Shown: piece by piece, positions 7,001-10,580 of the stretch | How positions within the stretch are numbered: the stretch's first letter is position 1 | Layout: each line of letters begins with the position of its first letter | Assembly: GCA_047619485.1 (NCBI GenBank) | Contig: JBLHKE010000220.1 | Location: 1 to 10,580, forward strand | DNA length: 10,580 bases | Direction of reading: 5' to 3' | Source of the DNA: JBLHKE01 sp047619485 | GTDB taxonomy: Bacteria > Verrucomicrobiota > Verrucomicrobiia > Verrucomicrobiales > DEV007 | Notes under the pieces: generated by a model | What the model was told of the DNA's origin: nothing | Databases searched by the model: none | Seen by the model: only the letters and a program-made list of their open reading frames with translations | Translations under genes and position numbers: made by a program

Positions 7001-10000
7001 ACATTGTCCAATCCGAGCGCGTCTGCCTGCTCGTCCGCGGCGAACACGTCGGGAAAGCGCGAGTTCTCGAGGATGATCGAAGAGTCCTCGGTGTAGAAGA
7101 ACCGGATATGGGTGCCGAGGAAGCTGACGTCATCGACAACGCACTGCGAACGGATAATCCCGATCGAACCATTACTGTCCTGTGCGTGCCCGACATCAAT
7201 GTGTGCGATGTGGTTGTCCGGGTCCATCGAGTCGACGATGCGGATGCCATCCCACTTCGGCGGGCCGTCGGGGAGGTTACCATTTCCAGCCGGATCGGCG
7301 ACGAAGGGCGCGCCCGGCACAGGCGAGAATTGGATGCGCATCGTCGGCGTGCCGATGATCTGCGCCTTGCCCTCGATGGTGAGCTGCGTGTTTTCGTCGA
7401 AGTAGATCGAGGTTCCTGGCTCGATCACTAGGGTCGTGCCGTCAGGAATGGTGACATCACTGGTGACATGATACGGCCCCGAAGCGGCCGTCCAACGCAC
7501 CTCGCGGCCCCCCGCACCACTAGTCCCAAACCGGTAGAAGCCCATGTCCTGGCCGCTGCCATCTGGGTCGTCCGGTAGTGCCGGATCGGCCACATCGATC
7601 GCCGGCGAACCGACACCTAGCTGGTAGCTGTTCACGAACAAAGGATCCGCGTTGATGTTTCCCGTCCCCGGCCATGCCTCGCCGATGTCCGAATAGGTCG
7701 CCGTGATATCGGCAGGGTCGTAGTCAGTGCGGATCGGATCCGGGCTAACGATGATCGAATTCGAGATACTGTAGAAGCTCGCGGCGTCGCTGCCGGTCTT
7801 GTTCTCCGCCTGGATGCCGATGGTTACGTTGTTGGCCGAGGTCACGAAATCGAGCGTCAAATTCGCCCCAGCTTTCGCCGAGATGCCGATGTCGTTGTTA
7901 ACGAACAGGCCGCGCACCACCGACACCTCTCCGTTCAAGTTGCTCATGCCCTTGTCGAAACAATTGCGACTGATGACGTCTTCGATCACCAAGTCGCCAT
8001 CGAGCGTGTCGATACCATCGTCATCCGTGTAGGCGACCACCAGTCGGCGCAAGATCATCTGCTGCCCGGCCGCCGTGGCGTGCAGGTAAATCGCATCGTT
8101 GTCATCCGTGACCCCGTCCTCGCGGTAGATGCCGAGCATATCGGTGATATGACAATCCTCGAGCAGCACGCCTGTGTCGAAAGTCTCGATACCCGTGACC
8201 GAGCGCGCCCAGTGACAGCGGCGGAAAGTCATCTCGGAATTCGAGCCGCCCTGGGTGCCCGTCTGACCAATCTTGCCACGGTTGTCGGTGAGGTTGCAGT
8301 CCTCGAAGCTCACTGTCGAGCCGAGGATGTTTAGCACCCGCCCATGGCCGGTGTGACCACCGCGCGGCGAATGGCCTGCACGATGAATATTCGTCCAGGT
8401 GAAAGTCGCTCCCTCTGCTTCGGAGAACAGGATTTGCCCCCAAGACGCAGCCGGGTCGACCGCCGTAAAAGTGATCGGTTGCAACTCGGTGCCGAGCGAG
8501 TTTACCACGCCCTCAACAATCAGATCTTTACCAGCGGTGCTCTGCGAAGTCGCGTCGCCTACCACCAGAACCAGCGTGCCCGGATCGATGTTCAATGTGT
8601 GACCAGCAGGCACCGTGACGTCGTCGGTGATACGCATCACGCCGCTCCAGGTCGTCGAAGCGCCACCGCCGAGCGTCCCCGAAACATCCGTGATGGTGGG
8701 TGTTACCCCGAGACTCACCATCGATACGGAATCGCTCTGGCCTGCCGCATTCGCGGTCAAGGTGAAGTCACCCGGATCACTTCCGCTGCCGGCCGTCTGG
8801 CCGATCACCTCAAGATCGAAACTGATGTCCGAGCTGCTCCCGTCACCCTGCTTGATCTCGACCGCGAGCGTGTTGCTCCCGGTGACCAACTGCGCAGAAG
8901 ATATCGTAAACGCCTCCTGCGCATCATCGCCCGGGGAGTCATCGCCACCCACCGTGTAGGCGTCGAATGCCATGTCCGAGGCCATGTTCGAAGTCTTACC
9001 CACCTCGACACCATTGAGATAGATCGCCGCGCCATCATCATAGGTGAGGTTCAGGGTCAATCCCGTGATCGCACTCGCATCCGCGACGTTGAAAGTTGTG
9101 CGGAAGTAGGTGGTCGCGTTCTTATCACCGCCCGTCTCGACGAATCCGACATCGGTGTCCTCATCATTGTCGCCGTAGCCGAGCTGTCCCGGTCCGGAAT
9201 CCCACGACGCATCGTTGTAACCCGGGGCACGCCATGCCATGCCCTCATCGCTACCGTCAGCGAGGTACTTCCAGCTGCTCCCCTCCGGCAACAAGGTCAG
9301 CGGCGCACCGCCAGCACCACCACCAACCGTCACAAGTAGCGTACCGACCCCGTTGCGGATGTCGACCGTGTTCGGCGAGATAGAGACACCCGCCACGCTC
9401 GCGCTCAGGTCAGCCGTGGTCTCCCACAATTTGCGATCGAAGCTGCCATCGAGATTTCTAAAATCGACACGCACAAGAAATGGCGTCCCGGGCAAATAGG
9501 TATCGCGTGCTGTGAGAGCGATGCTGCCCTGCGCCACCCCGCCCGTCAGCGTGCCGGAAACCGCAGTCATCGAACCAGTATTGTTCCACACTGCCAACTC
9601 CTCACGGTGCAGCACCTCACCAGCGCCTGACTTGTCCGCGTAAAACTGCACGACCACACGATTGAGACCCGGCTTGATCACGCCATCGCCACCCGCTCCG
9701 ACCGGCAAGGTCCAGGTGCCATCACGGGCGTCTAGGTTGGCCGCGAAGCCATTGACCAAGATCGACCGCGTGTAAGCCGCATGGAAATCCCCACTAAAGT
9801 TCACCGCGCCGGTCAGCGTCTGATCGTAGCCCTCAGCGCTCTGCGAGAGGTTGGTCGTGGCGGAATAGCTCTGCGGGATCTGCGCCAAGACGCCCGCGGT
9901 GCGCGAGGCGATAAAGTCTTTGTAATTCTCAAGCTCGCCGGCTGACACGAAGTTACCAATCGCTCGATCGAGGATAGGGTCGAGCTCCGCCGAGTTGAAG

Positions 10001-10580
10001 CGGGCGTCGATCAGATCGAGGTACGCCTTGTAGTAGAGCGGCACGATGTCCGGGTGGTTGAGGAATTCCTCAAGCCCGTTCAGCCCGTCGTAGACGAAGA
10101 TGCTGCGATTGGGTGAGGCGCTGACGTTGCCGCCTCCCATCAGCGTGTCGAGGTCGTGCGGCACCAGCTTGAAACGCGTGTCGGTCACACCGCTGTAGAG
10201 CGCGAAGTCGTCCCCTTTCGCGCTCGTCAAACCTCCCTCTTGATTGCCCATCAACGCATCCACGGCCAAGTAGCGCACCCACTGGTCGACATCGACCACC
10301 TGTGACACATCATCGAAGTAGGTCGCGCCCGGCGAGTTGTTGAGCGCATCGGTGAGCGCTATCAGATCAGACCAGTCATCAGCCGAACCGTTGGTCTGTT
10401 TGAAATACGTATTCTTGTAGTCGTCCGGATTGTTGCCCTCGTAGCGCAGGTCCCCCTCGTCACCCGTAACATCGTCATCGCGCACCTGGTAGAGGTTGCC
10501 ATTGCCATCGAGCGGGAAGTGCGCCGCCGTCCAGTCGCTGTCGAACTGCTCGACCATCGCGTAGGAACCATACATGCGCG
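4012..10580 (-). CDS. Giant CotH/beta-helix/lamin-tail surface protein, N-terminus outside window
   Basis: One frame runs without interruption from the right edge to TAG (complement of 4012-4014), at least 2188 codons. Numbering here starts at the Met codon at 10575, which is probably internal: 'MYGSYAMVEQFD' is the mid-domain CotH motif (usually YYGLYxLVE). Domains in order: CotH kinase C-terminal part, about 1-235, with the metal-binding 'PHDLDTLMGG' (HDLD 140-143); beta-sandwich regions, 240-420; galactose-binding-like jelly roll, 425-590 ('SSWKYLADGSDEGMAW', 'DDGAAIYLNGVEV'); two parallel beta-helix modules, 627-1010 and 1024-1455; an Ig-like stretch; three lamin-tail domains starting near 1560, 1689 and 1835; a PKD-like domain, 1988-2070; and a tail from 2071 with 'DEDDDIDGLKNLLEYALDLDP'. 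CotH domains are atypical protein kinases; in this architecture, common in planctomycetes and verrucomicrobia, the substrate is unknown. Export is likely, although the signal peptide is not visible. No LPXTG, PEP-CTERM or membrane anchor ends the protein. Confidence 0.93.
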   Translation of the reverse strand, partial: RMYGSYAMVEQFDSDWTAAHFPLDGNGNLYQVRDDDVTGDEGDLRYEGNNPDDYKNTYFKQTNGSADDWSDLIALTDALNNSPGATYFDDVSQVVDVDQWVRYLAVDALMGNQEGGLTSAKGDDFALYSGVTDTRFKLVPHDLDTLMGGGNVSASPNRSIFVYDGLNGLEEFLNHPDIVPLYYKAYLDLIDARFNSAELDPILDRAIGNFVSAGELENYKDFIASRTAGVLAQIPQSYSATTNLSQSAEGYDQTLTGAVNFSGDFHAAYTRSILVNGFAANLDARDGTWTLPVGAGGDGVIKPGLNRVVVQFYADKSGAGEVLHREELAVWNNTGSMTAVSGTLTGGVAQGSIALTARDTYLPGTPFLVRVDFRNLDGSFDRKLWETTADLSASVAGVSISPNTVDIRNGVGTLLVTVGGGAGGAPLTLLPEGSSWKYLADGSDEGMAWRAPGYNDASWDSGPGQLGYGDNDEDTDVGFVETGGDKNATTYFRTTFNVADASAITGLTLNLTYDDGAAIYLNGVEVGKTSNMASDMAFDAYTVGGDDSPGDDAQEAFTISSAQLVTGSNTLAVEIKQGDGSSSDISFDLEVIGQTAGSGSDPGDFTLTANAAGQSDSVSMVSLGVTPTITDVSGTLGGGASTTWSGVMRITDDVTVPAGHTLNIDPGTLVLVVGDATSQSTAGKDLIVEGVVNSLGTELQPITFTAVDPAASWGQILFSEAEGATFTWTNIHRAGHSPRGGHTGHGRVLNILGSTVSFEDCNLTDNRGKIGQTGTQGGSNSEMTFRRCHWARSVTGIETFDTGVLLEDCHITDMLGIYREDGVTDDNDAIYLHATAAGQQMILRRLVVAYTDDDGIDTLDGDLVIEDVISRNCFDKGMSNLNGEVSVVRGLFVNNDIGISAKAGANLTLDFVTSANNVTIGIQAENKTGSDAASFYSISNSIIVSPDPIRTDYDPADITATYSDIGEAWPGTGNINADPLFVNSYQLGVGSPAIDVADPALPDDPDGSGQDMGFYRFGTSGAGGREVRWTAASGPYHVTSDVTIPDGTTLVIEPGTSIYFDENTQLTIEGKAQIIGTPTMRIQFSPVPGAPFVADPAGNGNLPDGPPKWDGIRIVDSMDPDNHIAHIDVGHAQDSNGSIGIIRSQCVVDDVSFLGTHIRFFYTEDSSIILENSRFPDVFAADEQADALGLDNVSEQVKGVGSPPAGGRYIIRNNFFGTTKGHNDVIDVDSGRLPDPIVQIIGNSFKQTGDEDIDLGGDVYVAGNIFHRVFKDDETSDRGYANGISTGDAGSGTTIAVARNIFWDVDHAINLKRDTSTIFESNSIYKIHPDFDDRFGNPSVGGVVNLFIPTDVGPTPGDGAYLDSNIFVDLPRFFSGADLPGSRVTPLEVHRTLYDPSMTETSIGPNHPGQTVDQLGVENVAALPLYRDPDNGDFSLLPGSPAIGAGRFGEDLGALISDKIFISGEPSAVTTSGDATLLVGGPGIFSYRWRLNGGAWSADLPIGDGFDPAGSIREAQIGFVSLADGTYTVEVDGYNFAGARQDTPTVSNTWTVSSSLPGSVRLNEILAVNSSGDDSIELFNPGTSSFALEGMSISDDPLVLQKYVFPIGSSIGAGEFVTVTATQLGFTLDRGGETVTLYGQLGAVVDSVGFGSQVADFSLSRLGHDAAWGLGQVTLGSDNLAARTGNTATVKISEWFANGQIAFEDDFIELYNPDPLPVSLAGLYLTDNANSNPALYQIPVLSFAPAGGFVTYNSTQLGFKIGATMDALGLFDVNLQPLDSVVFGQQVEDYSQRASTSGGDVYIYDRLPTPGLGIPAPGSAEEVEYNRVLAIYDALRITEIMFNPFGSDEGLEFIELRNTGAIPIDLTGVRFSDGIGFTFPEMTLAAGEYVVVSPDLAKFEARYGSGINVVGPYTGKLSNGGEGILLQLPQPYDAGILRFDYNDAWYPQTDGEGNSLTLLNPLARRDSWGDSDSWFNGALGGTPGGNSTLDAGADQVTVLPANVSLSATLTPSAAGFTLTWSQVSGPAVANFTQPNSLATNVSFSAAGTYLLAIDATGNGSFTGDQITVTVNDTYEAWAERTGAGLPDEDDDIDGLKNLLEYALDLDPTVADQYSLNVIPIGADLVFDYVRQLRKIDISYQSQISDGLGSWSPASEVLLAGADIDRETWRAAVPATAVRKFWRLYVEKL
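4615..5898 (-). repeat. Three lamin-tail domains in tandem in the giant protein
   Basis: Three blocks each start with a short strand motif and then 'IEL-x-N': 'RLNEILAVNSSGDDSIELFN' at residue 1560, 'ISEWFANG' with 'DDFIELYNPD' from 1689, and 'RITEIMFNPF' with 'LEFIELRNTG' from 1835. Each continues with a 'SLAGLYLTD' or similar strand, an 'AGEFV/AGEYV' block and a hydrophobic end. The first two also share 'TQLGF' and a 'DSVGFG/DSVVFG' plus 'V-x-D-S' segment, so they look more recently related to each other than to the third. Bacterial lamin-tail domains are thought to tether or bind extracellular matter. Confidence 0.82.
6212..7506 (-). repeat. Beta-helix module 2 of the giant protein
   Basis: Residues about 1024-1455 repeat the plan of module 1. 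They open with 'SDVTIPDGTTLVIEPGT', equivalent to the module 1 start, pass through Asn/Asp-rich rungs ('IIRNNFFGTTKGHNDVIDVD', 'VAGNIFHRVFKDDE', 'VARNIFWDVDHAINLKRD'), and end with 'LLPGSPAIGAGRFGEDLGAL', the counterpart of the module 1 closing motif. The two modules are diverged but appear to be an internal duplication or two separately acquired units in tandem. Confidence 0.8.
7527..8697 (-). repeat. Beta-helix module 1 of the giant protein
   Basis: Residues about 627-1010 begin with a cap-like 'DDVTVPAGHTLNIDPGT' and continue through successive right-handed beta-helix rungs ('LRRLVVAYTDDDGIDTLDGD', 'LVIEDVISRNCFDKG', 'VVRGLFVNNDIGISAKAGA'). The module ends with 'NADPLFVN', 'GSPAID' and a Gly/Asp-rich 'DPDGSGQDMGFYRFG' close, the usual end of pectate-lyase-like secreted helices. 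Such helices bind or cut polysaccharides in many proteins; no catalytic set can be assigned here. Confidence 0.8.

Noticed and set aside
8344..9339. 331-codon plus-strand frame inside the giant gene
   Set aside because: Arg-rich, without domain features, and antisense to the jelly roll and first beta-helix, which are clearly coding on the minus strand.
1..10580. tRNA, rRNA, CRISPR array, insertion sequence or known defence operon
   Set aside because: Looked for conserved loops, spaced direct repeats, terminal inverted repeats with a transposase frame and defence domains; none was seen by eye, although a covariance or profile search was not possible.

Overview
The window suggests a member of the Verrucomicrobiota, or a close relative within the Planctomycetota-Verrucomicrobiota-Chlamydiota group, with GC-rich coding DNA. 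Three things point there: a PSD1/DUF1553 protein, a Tat-exported Gfo/Idh/MocA-type reading frame, and a very large CotH/lamin-tail/beta-helix surface protein whose C-terminal region carries the 'D-x-D-x-DGL-x-NLLEYAL-x-x-DP' motif common in secreted verrucomicrobial proteins. This assignment rests on gene families and motifs, not on a phylogenetic marker.

Left part (1-2328, all plus strand): the C-terminal 245 codons of a DUF1553 protein; a 228-base gap with a hairpin and a short, strongly GC3-biased reading frame that may be a gene tail or remnant; a Gfo/Idh/MocA dehydrogenase reduced to 148 codons by what looks like a large in-frame internal deletion (N-terminal Tat signal and start of the Rossmann fold joined directly to the family's C-terminal end); a perfect 8-bp hairpin; and an intact EamA-family ten-helix transporter.

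Middle part (2361-3749): a divergent pair. A 172-179 residue four-helix membrane protein of unknown function runs leftwards, and a complete DUF1853-family protein, possibly a PD-(D/E)XK nuclease-fold protein, runs rightwards. Both seem to use TTG starts in a locally AT-richer stretch of at most 21 bases. Bases 3750-4011 hold only hairpins and weak terminator candidates.

Right part (4012-10580, minus strand): one uninterrupted reading frame of at least 2188 codons that runs off the right edge. In order it holds the C-terminal part of a CotH kinase domain, beta-sandwich regions, a galactose-binding-like jelly roll, two complete right-handed parallel beta-helix modules, three lamin-tail domains, a PKD-like domain and a verrucomicrobial C-terminal tail. 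It is probably exported and at the cell surface.

No tRNA, rRNA, CRISPR array, insertion sequence or recognisable defence system was found. The items most worth a second look are the gutted dehydrogenase, the DUF1853/membrane-protein divergent pair, the architecture and uncharacterised C-terminus of the giant protein, and a degenerate intergenic hairpin present twice.
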